The notes beneath the pieces were generated by a model. That model saw nothing but the letters and a program-made list of their open reading frames with translations. It was not told the origin of the DNA and ran no database searches. Position numbers and translations under genes: made by a program. From NCBI GenBank assembly GCA_003508835.1, contig PUFA01000533.1:124001-188000 (forward strand): a stretch of DNA of 64,000 nt, read 5' to 3'. This document shows positions 33,691 through 46,140 of the stretch, in pieces (the stretch's first letter is position 1; the number at the start of each line of letters is the position of its first letter). This DNA is from Eonycteris spelaea. Lineage: Eukaryota; Chordata; Mammalia; Chiroptera; Pteropodidae.

Positions 33691-36600
33691 GGGTAACTCA
33701 AAAGTGAGTGCCATACCATTACCCCAATGTCACACGATCACCCTGCAATGCCCTCAGGCCAGTTTTTTTGATGGCACATAAATCCTACGAGCAAGTCTCA
33801 TGAATATCTCGAGATTCCCTAATTCCTGCTACGAGATTTCAGATGGCTTCTACCTCATTTTCCTCTGTAAGCCTAAAACAATTGTTTTCAGTACATGATG
33901 AAGGGACTACCTAAATATCAACATCTCAGCTTTCCTTCCATGGTGATTAAACCAGTTCCTCTCAGAATTTGTAGTCTGAGGTTTGCTATACAGAAATCCT
34001 GAGGCAGGCGTTCTTTCTGCCAAGAAGTATTCTTACAATGACTCAGCATTTTTCCTACAATATAGCAAAATGGTGGCTGTTGTTTCCACCGCTATTCAGT
34101 CGCTTCCAGAGCACACTCAACCTCCAGATATCAATGCAGCCAAGGTGCAACTGCCGCCTCCACTGCCATAGAGCAGTTTTCCTGACAAACAGACAAAACT
34201 TGAAATGAATTAAGATTTATTGACTGCCCGCATATATCATTGACCTCAAGTAGGATTTGTAATGTGGACACGACATTCAATTGTTGCTCAGTTAGAAGGC
34301 TACTTTGGCCACCTTCTATTACACGCAGACAAATATTTTCTCAGTGTTTATGGGAATTTTCTTAAGTGATATGCACTCTTCATTACAAAGAGAGCACTGC
34401 ATCATTCTCGTCTGTCACATGATCTCCTGTTTTTCATACACTCCTGTCTCTTGATGAGCACCTGTTTTCAATGTGCAGGTTACATGATCCTGTTGTGACT
34501 ACCTCTGGGTATTCAGATATCAGCACTGTCCTCATTCAAATGAAGTTAACTGGAACACAAGTGAATGACACAAAGCAAGTTTCTTGCTAACACTAATACA
34601 ATGGAACCCTGGTCTAAAGCCAAAACCAGTCTTCATTGAAAATTAGTAGATTGGAGATGTTAAACCATAAGGCCAGCCTCTCATCTGGTAATAATATCCT
34701 CTGTGAAGAACTAGAACCTTGGCTCCAGACCTGGGCATTCTGTTAGGAAACAAACTGTGACTTGGATTGCTGGTCCAATTCCTCACTACATTTAGGAGGT
34801 TGATAGGGGCCTCAAGTCACAACATTTCTTCTCTCCTTTCATAACAGAGAGTGAAATGGCCTGGGCCCACGGTTCTTAGCCTGTTTTCCCTGAGCGAATG
34901 TCGAGTGGTATCCTAGGCCCAGAGCAACAAGCCCATCTTTATGCAAGGAAACCTAGAATGGAGACAGGCCTGTGACAACAAACTGGACTCTTCTAACAGG
35001 ATTTGCAGTGCAGGCCCAGGTGCCCATGTTCAAGACCATCCAATTTATAACAGCATACTTGAAATAAATCTCCTACTATCGCAACGTATCCCCTGTGAAC
35101 AGAAACTCATGTGGGGTATATGACCTATAAATAAAGCTGACATCTCAGAACAAAATAATGGAGTTTGCCATTTGCACAAGCAATGCTGTCTTCCCTTTTG
35201 ATGTTGTGGAGTGGAGACACAAGCCCAAGGCCCAAGGCCTGTCTTTTCCTAACAAAAAGTACAAGGGCGACTGGGACCAAGGCACTAAGCCTATCCTCTC
35301 TGAAAACTAGTAGATAGGAGAACTTAACCCACAGGGCAAGCCTGTCCTCAGGGAAAAGAATCATATCTCAAGACTAAGGATGTTGTCTCCACCTGCATTT
35401 CTAATAAGGAACCAGAGGGCTGACCTTGGTTTGCAGGCCAATCCCTTTTCTTATTTCCATGAGGGTGAGCTCTAAATTGGCCAGGGAATTTATTCTGTCT
35501 TCCCCCAACAGAGACTGAATGGGTGGCATAGGCCACAGTTCTAAGCCTGTCCTCTGTGATCAAATTTCACCTAAGCTCACAGCAAAAGCCTTATTTATGG
35601 AAGAGAAACTAAAACTAAGACTGTGAAAATCTGCACAATGCCTGGACTTCCTAAAAGGAACTAGTTGACAGCCCAGAGCTCACAATGTCAAGATCATCCA
35701 CTTGGTAAAAATTCCAGGATTAAGACTTAGTTAGGCTCAGAAATACCCAGCCTGGTCCCTACTACCAAAAATTTCGGAAGGCACCTTGGCATATAAAATC
35801 AAGCTATCATCTCTCAGGAGAAAGAAGAATCGAGGACTTGGTTCACAGCTCCAAGACTGTCCTCGATTTTAAGCATTTGTGTTAGAAATTAGGCTGATAG
35901 TACCAACCCTGTGTTATCTTAACAGTACATTCGGCACAATCTGGTCCCACGTTACCAATTATCCTTTTAGACAATATTGAAAGGTGACCATAATTTACAG
36001 TACCAAGTCTTTCTTCTGGAAAGAGTAGGTAGTGTGGGCACTAAGAAACCAGGCACAAAGCCTAAACTGTTCTTTAAGGAACCCAAATGAGGAGCTTGGA
36101 AGCACAGGCAAGCATTGCTCCTATCTCCAGGAAGTAGAATGGAAACCTTGGCCCACAGAAACTAACCTAACTTTAATTAACAGAACTCTAGATGGAGAAT
36201 TGGCACATGATAATAACACCTGCTTGGTAGGAAAAAAAAAGTCAATGCAAGTCTATGGCCACGACCTCTGCTCGATCAGGTAAGTTGAGTGGATCTTTGA
36301 AAACACACTACCACACCGGTCTCATCTACAGGGTAAACTCAAGTGCAAAGCATTTTATTCTTGATCCCTGGTCATTCTAAGAAGTAAACTGAAAACCTAT
36401 GATCAAAGCAACAAGACTATTTTCCTGGTAGACATGAGTTTCTTCCGGGGTCTCAATTCACATTGATCCCAACCAATGTGAATCCTGTGAGGTGTTCACT
36501 TGATCTTCATGTGATTCCCTAGTGATTTCTATGTGATTTTCAGGTGACTCCCACCTTATTCCTCTTCCCCTATCACCAACCAAATGTTTTCAATACACTT

Positions 36601-37072
36601 CTCATAAACTCTTTTTTTCATTTTTTCAGCCTTGATGCATTCATTGACCTTCAAGCAATTTTTTCTCGACTGTAGTGGCCTAAGGTTCGCATATAAGATT
36701 AGTGTGAAAATCCAACTTGAAGCTATTAGAGTCATGCTCAAAATGACTCAGTATTTTTGGTACAATACAGCGAAATGGCGCCTACAGTTTCCAACACTTT
36801 AAAGTAGCTTTGTCAAGCAGACTCAGTCTCTAAAGTTCATCTTGATTAAAGTGCAACATCCTATTCCATTGCATTCAAGCAAGATGCCTGAAAAGAGATG
36901 AAAACTCAGGCCAGTTAATTAACTACAATTGTCTGTTAGCCTACGCTGCTGTCCTCAAAGAAGTCTTCTCATACAGACATGACCTTTCGATTGAAGGGTC
37001 GTTAGGTGGCTAAGTTACACATGAACCCTCATTTTCTCAGCGCTTACTTGAATTTTACAAAGAAATGTAGAA
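33691..37072 (+). repeat. Macrosatellite unit 2 (long form)
   Basis: Starts gggtaactcaaaagtgagtg. Early box at about 34037-34085 (gcaaaatggtggctg), 674 bp after the late box of unit 1. Late box at about 36742-36790 (gcgaaatggcgcctac). The conserved block gacatgacctttcgattgaa lies near 36979. Confidence 0.9.
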
Positions 37073-40000
37073 GGGTAACTTAATAGTGAGTGCCTCACCG
37101 TCACCCCAATGTCATGTGTTCTCCCTGTGATGCCCTCAGTCCAGTCTCTTGATGATCAGTGAAACTCACGGGAAAGCTGCGTGAATATCGTGAGAATCCC
37201 TAATTCTTGTTACAAGATTTCCAGGTGACTTCCACCTCATTTTCTTCTGCTAGGCTAAAACAAGCATTTTCAGAACACGTTGAAGGAACTGCCTCAATGT
37301 CAATATCTCAGCTTTCCTTCCATGGTGGCTAAGCCTGCCCCTCTTAAAATTTGTCATCTGAAGTTTGCTATAGACAAATTTTGGGACCGTCTTTCCCTCC
37401 GCATCAAGAGGTATTCTCAAAAGAACTCACCATTTTTCCTACAATACAGCAAAATAGCAGCTACTGTTTCCGATGCTTTCCAGTTGATTCCTCACAGCAT
37501 ACTCAGCGTCCAATTACCAATGTGGTCAATGTGCGACTGCTGCCTCCACTGCCATAAAGTAGTTTTCTGACAAACAGACAAAACTTGAGGTATTGAAGAT
37601 AATTGACCACACGCATACACTGTTGATCTCAAGTAAGATTTGTAATATGGACACAAATTCGATGGGAGGTCAGAGAAGAAGCTATCTTGGCCACCTTGTG
37701 TTCCATGCAGACTAATGTTTTCTCAGTGTTTACGTGAATTTTCTCAAGTGATATGTACTAGTCATTACAAAGGGAGAACTACATCATCTCCATCTGTCAC
37801 ATGACGTTTCTGAGTTTCTTACAGTCCATTCTTTTGATGGGTACCAGTTTCCCAAGGGTGGTCACGTGAACCTGAGTTGACTCCCTCTGGGCCATTCTAA
37901 CAAGTTTAACACTTTCTAATTTTGAACAGGCTAGTCTAAGGCCATACTCACATTACCAACATCCTAGACCCTGTGACAGAAACTAAAGTGCAGTGCATGG
38001 CACATAGATCAAAGCCGTGGGCTGCTACAGAAAAAAACGGAGACCACTGTTCAGGTAAAAGTACTGTTCTCCTTCAAATGATGTACTCTGGATCCCAGAC
38101 CAATGACACAAAGCCAGTTTCTTCCTAACACTAATACAATGGAGCCCTGTTCTACAGCCACGAAGCCTGTCCTCATTGAAAATTCATATATTGGAGACCT
38201 TAAACCACAAGATCATCTCCTCTGGTAAGACTATCTTTCTTGAGGAACTAGAATCTTGGCTCAAGCCTGGACATTCTGTTAGGAGAGACAGTGGTGACTT
38301 AGCTTGCTGGTCCAATTCATCAACTATTTCAGGAGGTCGAACTGATTCCTCGAGCATTTCTTCTGTCCCTTCCTAACAAACACTGAAGAGGTGGCTTGGG
38401 CCCCACAGTTCTAACCTGTCTTCCCTGAAAACATGTTTAGATTTTTCCTAAGCATACAACAATAAGCATGTCTTTACAGAAGGGAAACTAGAATGAAACT
38501 AGAATGGCCTGTGACATCAAGCCTGGACTCTCCTCACAGGAATTAGAGTGCAGGCTCAGGCACAGAAATTAAGGAACATTCAATTTATAACAGACTGGAA
38601 AAAAAACTACTCACACTAAACCCAAGGTATCCCCTAATTACAGAAACTCATGTGGAGTGTATGACCCTCAAAGAAGGCTGACATCTCAGAACAAAAGAAT
38701 GGAGGCTGCCATTAATATCAGCAAAACTGTCTTCCCTTGTTAGGATGTGGTGTGGTGACATGGGCCCAAGGCACCAAGCCTGTCATTTCCTGTCAAAAAG
38801 TAGAATGGAGACTGGGACCAAGGCACCAAGCCTGTCCTCTCTGAAAACTAGTAAAAGGGAACTTAACCCACAGAGCAAGACGGTCCTCATATAAGAGGGT
38901 CTTATCTTGATACCTAGGACCTTGATTCCTGGCTTCATATCCAATTTGGAACCAGTGTGCCGACCTTGGTTTACAGTTCAAATCTCTATCCCTATTTCCA
39001 GGAAGTAGATCTGAGAAAATAGCCCAAAGCCTATTTCTGGCTCTCTCTTTCATAGACTGAAAGGGTGGTGCAAACCATAGTCTCAAACCTGTTTTCTTTT
39101 AAAAAATTTTGCCTTGAGTCCTAGGCTCACAACAAAAGCCTTCTTTATGGAAGAAAAAATAGAATGAAGACTGTTGAAATCTGCACCATGCCTGGACCTC
39201 CTAAAAAGAATAGTTAAAGCCACAGGCCCACAATGTCAAGACAATCCAATTGGTAACAAAGACCAGTCTGAAGACCTAGTCTCACAAACACCCAGCCTGG
39301 CACCTGCTATCAGAAACACTTGAGGACACCTTGGCCAAGAGAACCAAACTTTCATCTCCTAGGAGAAGGAATAATAGAGGACTCGATGCATGGCTCCAAT
39401 ATTTTCCTCCCTTTAAAGCATTTACGATAGAAATTGGCCAATGACACAACCCTGTGTCATCTTAACAGTACATTCAAACATGACCTGGTCCCATCACTAA
39501 TTTTCCTTTTTGAAAAAATTTTAAAGATGATCATACCTTACAGAACCAAGCCATTTGCCTTGTAAGAGAAGGTAGTGCAGGCACTAAGAAACCTGGCACA
39601 AAGCCTGGACCATTCTCTAAAAACTCAGTTGGAGTCCTTGGAATCATTGCCAAGCATTGCTCCTATTTCTATTAGTAGAGTGAAGATCTTGACTCACAGA
39701 ATTTAGCCTAACTTTACTTAAGAAATCCTAAGGTGGGGGACTTGGCACATGATAAAAGACTTTCTTGGTAGGACAAAAAGAGTCTATCAAAGTCCATGGC
39801 CATAGACTCAGACCTCTGCTCGAACTAGAGTAAGTTGGGTGGATGTTAGAAAACACAACACCATGCCAGTCTCATTTAAAATGTAAACTAGAGTGCAAAA
39901 CATTTCACACATTGAAGCTTATTTCATTCTAAAAAGTAAAATAAAAACCTATGCCCATAGCAACAAGTCACCTAGTGAAATCAGATTCCTTGGGGATCTT

Positions 40001-40601
40001 CTTCGATCATCACATGAATCCCAGGTATTCACCAGGTATTCACCTCCATGTGGTTCCCTAGTGATTGCTACATGATTTTTCAGGTGACTTCCACCTTCTT
40101 CCTCTTCCCTTATCCTCAACCATGTGTTATCAGACATCTCATAAGCTTTTATTTTTCAGTTTTTCAGCTTTGATGCATTAGAAATTAAGCAATTCCTCTC
40201 GATAGTAGTAGCCTCAGATCCACATTCCAGAATAGTGTGGGAGTCCCACCTGCAGCTGTTAAGAGTTATGCTCACAATGACTAAGCATTTTTGCTACAAT
40301 ACAGAAAAATGGCATCTACAATTTCCACTGCTCTAAAGTAGCTTCAAGCAGATAGCCTCCAAATTTCAATGCGGTTAATGTTCGACATCCGCTCCCATTG
40401 TGTGCAAGGAGGTTGCCTTATCACAGACAAAACCCAAGACAAGTTAACTAAAAACAATTTTCTCTTAGTCTATGCCGCTGTCCTCGAAAGAATCTTCTCA
40501 CGCAGACATGACCTTTCGATTGCAGGGCATTTAAGTGGCTATGTTACATAGTTATTATCATTTGTTCAGTGCTTATGTAAATTTTACCAAGAAATGTAGA
40601 A
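37073..40601 (+). repeat. Macrosatellite unit 3 (long form)
   Basis: Starts gggtaacttaatagtgagtg. Early box at about 37425-37475 (gcaaaatagcagctac), 679 bp after the late box of unit 2. Late box at about 40278-40330 (gaaaaatggcatctac). Contains the roughly 1-kb segment that units 4 and 5 lack. Confidence 0.9.
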
Positions 40602-43118
40602 GACTAACTCAAAAGTGAGTGCCACATCATCCCCCCTATACCATGTGACCTTCCTGTGATTCTCTCAGACCTGTCCCTTGAAGGTCACATGAATCTCACA
40701 GAAAGCCTCATGAGTATTGCAAGATTCCCTAATTCTTGTTATGAGATTTCCAGCTGACTTCCACCTCATTTTTCTCTGCTAGGCTAAAACAAGCCTTTTC
40801 AGAGCACGTTGAAGGGACAGCCTCAACATCAATATCTTGATAAACTTTCCATGGTGATTAAGACAATCATCTCAGAATTTATAGTTTGAGGTTTGCTATA
40901 GAGAAATTCTGAGGCAGCAGTTCTTTCTGCCATGAAGAAGTATTCTCACAATGACTCAGCATTATTTTTACAATACAGCATATGGCGGTCATTATTTCCA
41001 CCACTATCCAATCATTTCCTCACAGCACACTCAGCCTCAATTATTAATGCCACCAATATGCGAACACTGCCTCCACTGCCATAAAACAGTTTTCCTGACA
41101 GTCAAAAGTAGAGGTAAATTTAAGATCATTAAATGCCCACATATATCGTCGACCTCAAGTGAGATTTGTAACATGGACATGACATTCAATTGGAGATCAG
41201 TTCAGAGTCAGTCTTGTCCACCTCCTGTTCCATGCATACTAGTCATTTTTCAGTGTTTATGTGAATTTTCTCAAGTGATATGCACTTGCTACTACAGAGG
41301 GATCACTACATAAACTTTCTTTGTGAGGATGTGGATTGGTGACAAGGAACCAAGGAACAAAGCCTGTATTTTCCAGATAGAAAGTAGAAGGGAGACTAAA
41401 ACTCAAGGCACTAAGCCTGTCCTCTCTGAAAACTAGTTGATAAGAAATCTTAACCCACAAAGCAAGCATGTCCTCATGTAAGAGTCTCATCTCAACGCCT
41501 AGGACCTTGTCTCCGGTCTGCATTTCTAATTAGGGATGAGTGTGCTGAAATTGGTTTGCAGTTCAAACCCCTGTTCCCAGGAGGTAGGTCTGGGAAAATA
41601 GCTTACAGCATTTCTTCTGACTCTCCCGACATTGACTGAAAGGGCGGTGCAGGCCAAAGTCCAAAACCTATTGTCTGTGAACAAATGTTGCCTGGAGTCC
41701 TAGGCTCACAGCAAAAATCTTCTTAATGGTATGAAGAATAAAAAGGGGACTGTGGAAATCTGCACCATGCCTGGAACTCCTAAAAGGAATTACTTAAAGC
41801 CACAACCCCATAACATCAAGACCATCCAATTGGTAACAAAGACCAGTTTGAATACCTAGGCCCACAACCCCCAGCCTGGCCCCTGCTGAGGACACATTGG
41901 CCTACAGAAGCAAGCTGTCATTTCCTAGGAGGAGGGAGAATGAAGGACTTGGTGCATGGCTCCAAGACTTTTCTTTCTTTAAAGATTTACAATAGAACTT
42001 GGGCCAATGACACCAACCCAGTGTCATCTTAACAGTACATTCAGCACAACCTTGTCTCGTGTCACCAATTTCCTTTTGGAAAAATTTTAAAAGGTTACCA
42101 TAATTTACAGGACCAAGCCTTTCACCTGATAAGAGAAGGTACTGTGGGCACTAAGCCTGAACTGTTTTGTAAGGAACTCAATTTGGGAACTTGGAAGCAC
42201 AGTTAAGCATTGCTCCTATTTCCAGGAAGCAGAGTAAAGATCTTGGCCCACCGAATCTAGCCTAACTTTATTTAATGGATCCTTAGGTGGGGGACTTGGC
42301 ACATGGCAAAAGATGTTCTTGGGAGGAAAAAAAAAAAGTCAAAGTCTTTCAAAGTTCATGGACCTAGAACCAGATCTCTGCTTGAATTAGACTGAGTGTG
42401 GGTGGATGTCAGAAAAACACAGCACCATGTCCAGTCTCATTTGAAGGTGTAAACCTGAGTGCAAAATGTTTCTCACATTCTGAAGCCTGTTTCATTCTAG
42501 GAAGTAAAGTAAAAACCTATGCCCAAATAGCAGATTCCTGTGGGGTCTTCCTTGATCCCCATGCTAATCTTGCCAATTGTTTACTTGTTCTCTGTGTGAT
42601 TCCCTAGTAATTGCTGCATGATATTCAGGTGACTTCCACCTTATTTCTCTTCCCTTATTTTCAACCATGTGTTATCCAAACACATCTCATAAGCTCTTAT
42701 TTTCAATTTTTCAGCATTGAGCAATTCCATCTCTACAGTAGTGTCCTCAAGTCCACATACAAGAATAGAGTGGAAGTCCCACCTGAAGCCCTTAATGACT
42801 CAGATTTTTGCTATAATACAGAAAAATGGCATCTACACTTTCCAGTGATCTAAAGTAGCTTCTTCAAGCAGACAGCCTCCAAATCTAAATGCAGTTATTG
42901 TGTGACACCTGCTCCCATTACGTTCAAGCAGGTTTCCTTATCACAGATGAAGCCTAAGGCCAGTTAACTCAAACAATTGTCTGTTAGCCAATGCTACAGT
43001 TCTCTAAAGAAAATTCTCATGTACATGACCTTTCGATTGAAGGGCCAATAGGTGCCTGTGTTACACAGGTACTGTCATTTTCTCAGTGCTTATGTGAATT
43101 TTACCGAAGAACATAGAA
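40602..43118 (+). repeat. Macrosatellite unit 4 (short form)
   Basis: Starts gactaactcaaaagtgagtg. Early box at about 40954-41000 (catatggcggtcatt). At about 41315 the sequence passes from gagggatcactacat straight to gtgaggatgtggattggtga. In long units these two are separated by roughly 950 bp (compare 30845 and 31800). Late box at about 42797-42845. Confidence 0.9.
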
Positions 43119-45644
43119 GGGTGACTCAAAAGTGAGTGCCACACAATCACCCCTAAGTCTGGTGATCTTCCTGTGAGTCACTCAGGCCTGTCTCTTGAAG
43201 CTCACATAAATACCAAGGGAAAGCTTCATGAATTTTGTGAGATTCCCTAATTCTTATTATAAAATTTCCAGGTGATGTCCAGCTCATTTTTCTCTGCTGG
43301 GCTAAAAGAAGCCTTTTCAAGAACACATTGAACAAACAGCATGAATGTAAATATCTTGGTTTACTTTCCATGATGGTTAAGCCAGTCCCTCTAAGAATTT
43401 GTAAACTGAGGTTGGCTATGGAGAAATTCTGAGGCAGTCGTTCTTTCTACAATGAAAAAATATCTTCAAAATGACTCAGCATTTTTTCTATAATACAGCA
43501 AAAATAGTGGCTATTGTTTCTACCACTAGCCAGTAGCTTTCTCACAGCACACTCAGCTTCATTTATCAACACCGCCAATGTGCAACTGCCGCCATCACTA
43601 CAATATAGTAGGTTTCCTGACAAACAGACAAACTAGGGGCGAATTAAAGAATGCCCACATATACCGTTGAACTCAAGTAAGATTTGTAATGTGGACATGA
43701 CTTTTGATTTGAGGTCTGTATGAAGACTGTTTCAGTCACTTTCTGTGCCATACATGCTATTGATTTCTCAGTGTTAACATGATTTTTCTCATTGATATGC
43801 ACTCTTCACTACAAAGAGAGCATTGCATCATTTTCCCTTGTGAGGATGTGGATTGGTGACATGGGTTCAAGGCACAAGCCCTGTCTTTTTTTTTTTTTTT
43901 TGACAAAAAATATAAAGGATACTGGGACCCAAGGCACTAAGCCTGTCCTCTCTTAATATTAGTAGATAGGAGAAATTAAACCATAGGGTGAGCCTGTCCT
44001 TATGTAAATTGAGTATTATGTCGAAACCTAGGACCTTGTCTCCTGTCTGTATTTCCTATTAGGAACCAGTGTGCTGACCTTAATTCGCATTTCTAATCTC
44101 TATCTGTATTTCCTGGAAGTAAATTTGACAAATTAGCACACAGCATTTTTTTCCCACTTTCTCCGACATAGACTGAAAGGGTGGTGTGAGCCCACTGTTC
44201 CAAGCCTGTTCTCTGTGAACAAATGTTGCCTGGAATCCTAGGCTCAAAGTAAAAGGAAGTCATTAAACCCCAGACCAACAACATCAAGACCATCTAATTG
44301 GTAACAATTTCCATCTGAAAACCTTGGCCCACAAACCAGCCTGAGCCCTGCTACTTGAAACTTTTGTGGATACCTTGAACTACAGAAAAAAGCTGTTGTC
44401 TCTTAGGAGGAAGAATGAAAGACTCGGTGCACGGCTCCAAGATTGTTCTCCCTTTAAAGCATTTATAATAGAGATTGAGTTGAAGGCACCAATACTGTGT
44501 CATCATAACAGTACATTCAGCACAACATGCTACCACATCGCCAATTTTGCTTTGTACAATGATTGAAAGGTGACCATACCTTATAGTACCAAGGCTTTCC
44601 TTTGGTAAGAGACCATACTTTATGCACTAAGAAACCAGGCACAAAGCCTGAACTGTTTTGTAAGGAAATCGATTGAAGAGCCAGGAAGCACAGCCCAAAA
44701 TTAATCCTATTTCCAGGAATAAAACTGAAGACGTTGGCCCACAGAATCTAGCCTAACTTTGCTTCACAGATCTTTAGGTAGAAGACGTGGCACATGGTCA
44801 CAATACCTTCTTTTTGGTTAGAAAAAAAAATTATGGAAATTCATGACCCAGGACCTAGTCCTTTGCTGGAAGTAAGGTAAGTTGCATGGACGTTTGAAAG
44901 CACAACACCATGCTGGTCTCATTTACAGGGTACATTCAAATGCAAAACATTTCACAGACTGAAGCCTGATTCATTGTAAGAGGTAAGGTGAAACTATAAC
45001 CATAGCAATAAGAATAGTCACTTGGTAGACACCAGATTTTTGTGGGGTCTTACTTGATCTGAACGTGAATTCCACCAGATGTTCACTTGTCCTCTGTGTG
45101 ATTCCCTGGTGATTTTCAGGGGACTTCCCCCTTATTTTTCTTCCACTATCCTCAAACAAGTGTTTTCAAAACACATCTCATAAATTCTTACTTTCAATAT
45201 TTCAACATTGAGGCATTAGCCTTTAAGCAATTTCCACTTGATGGTAGTGGCCAAAGGTCCACCTACAAGATTGGCATGGGTCTCACACCGAAACTGTTAA
45301 GGGTTATGCTCACAATGACTCAACATTTCTGGTACAATACAACATAATGGCGCTTAGAGTTTCCACCACTCTAAAGAAGCTTCGTCATTCAGTCTTAGTC
45401 TCCAAATTTCAACGCGGTTAATGTGCGACCGCTTCTCCCATTGACTACAAGCAGGTTGCCTGTCCACAGATGAAATCTAAAAACAGTAACTTAATGACAA
45501 GTCTCTGTTAGCCTATGCCTCTGTCCTAAAACAAGTCTTCTCATGCAGACATGACCTTTCGATTGGAGGGCTTTTATGTGGTTATGTTACACGGGTTCTC
45601 TCATTTTATCACTGCTTATGTGACTTTTACGGAGGAATGCACAA
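43119..45644 (+). repeat. Macrosatellite unit 5 (short form)
   Basis: Starts gggtgactcaaaagtgagtg. The same deletion junction as unit 4 occurs at about 43828 (gagcattgcatcatt to gtgaggatgtggattggtga). Early box at about 43473-43520, late box at about 45317-45365 (cataatggcgcttag). The distance from early to late box is 1845 bp, identical to unit 4. Contains a T run at about 43886-43901. Confidence 0.9.
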
Positions 45645-46140
45645 TGGTAACTCAAAAGTGAGCATCATATCGTAACTCCGATTTCACTTGATTTCTGTGT
45701 GTTGCCCTTAGGCCAGTCTCTTGCCGGTCATGTGAATCTCGAGGGAAAGCCTTGTGATTATCGCAAGATTTCCTCATTCTTGTTACAAAATTTTCAGGTG
45801 ATTTCCACCTCATTACCTCTGCTATGATACAATAAGTCTTTTCAGAACACGTTGGAGAAACTAACTCTATGTCAGTATCTTAGCTTTTTTTCCATCTTGG
45901 TTAAGTCATTCCCTCGCTGAATATTTAGTCTGTGATTTGCTATAGAGATATTCTTAAGCAGCCATTCTTTTTCAATGAAGAGGTATTTTCACATTTTTCC
46001 TACAGTAGAGCAAAATGACAGCTATCATTACTTGTGCTATCCAGTCGCTTCTTCACAGCACACCTACCCTCCAATTATCAACACCGCTAATGTGCGACCG
46101 CCGCCACCATTGCCATAAAGCAGGTTTCCTGACAGTCAAA
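45645..46140 (+). repeat. Macrosatellite unit 6 (partial, array end)
   Basis: Starts tggtaactcaaaagtgagc and includes the early box (gcaaaatgacagctatc, about 46004). It keeps a CpG-containing gcgaccgccgccaccattgc block at about 46095 and stops after tttcctgacagtcaaaacag. Beyond this I see no further homology to the unit. Confidence 0.88.

Larger units (their letters stand above)
30161..46140 (+). repeat. Macrosatellite array, about 16 kb, 5 units plus a partial unit
   Basis: Unit starts recognised by gggtaactcaaaagtgagtg-like sequence at 30161, 33691, 37073, 40602, 43119 and 45645, giving lengths 3530, 3382, 3529, 2517 and 2526 bp plus a 496-bp partial. Units are collinear but clearly diverged, so the array is old or not homogenised. 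Every unit holds two copies of a conserved box (TGACTCAGCA ... AAAATGGCG), one early and one late, and a middle made of degenerate repeats of about 52 bp. Small frames of about 60-120 codons occur, but their starts and lengths differ between units. I recognise no known repeat family. The left edge is cut by an ERV LTR and the right edge fades into unrelated DNA. Confidence 0.92.

Noticed and set aside
30430..34171. A small protein of 62-63 codons shared by macrosatellite units 1 and 2
   Set aside because: The frames open on TTG, not ATG. Similarity is explained by repeat homology, and units 3-6 do not keep the frame.
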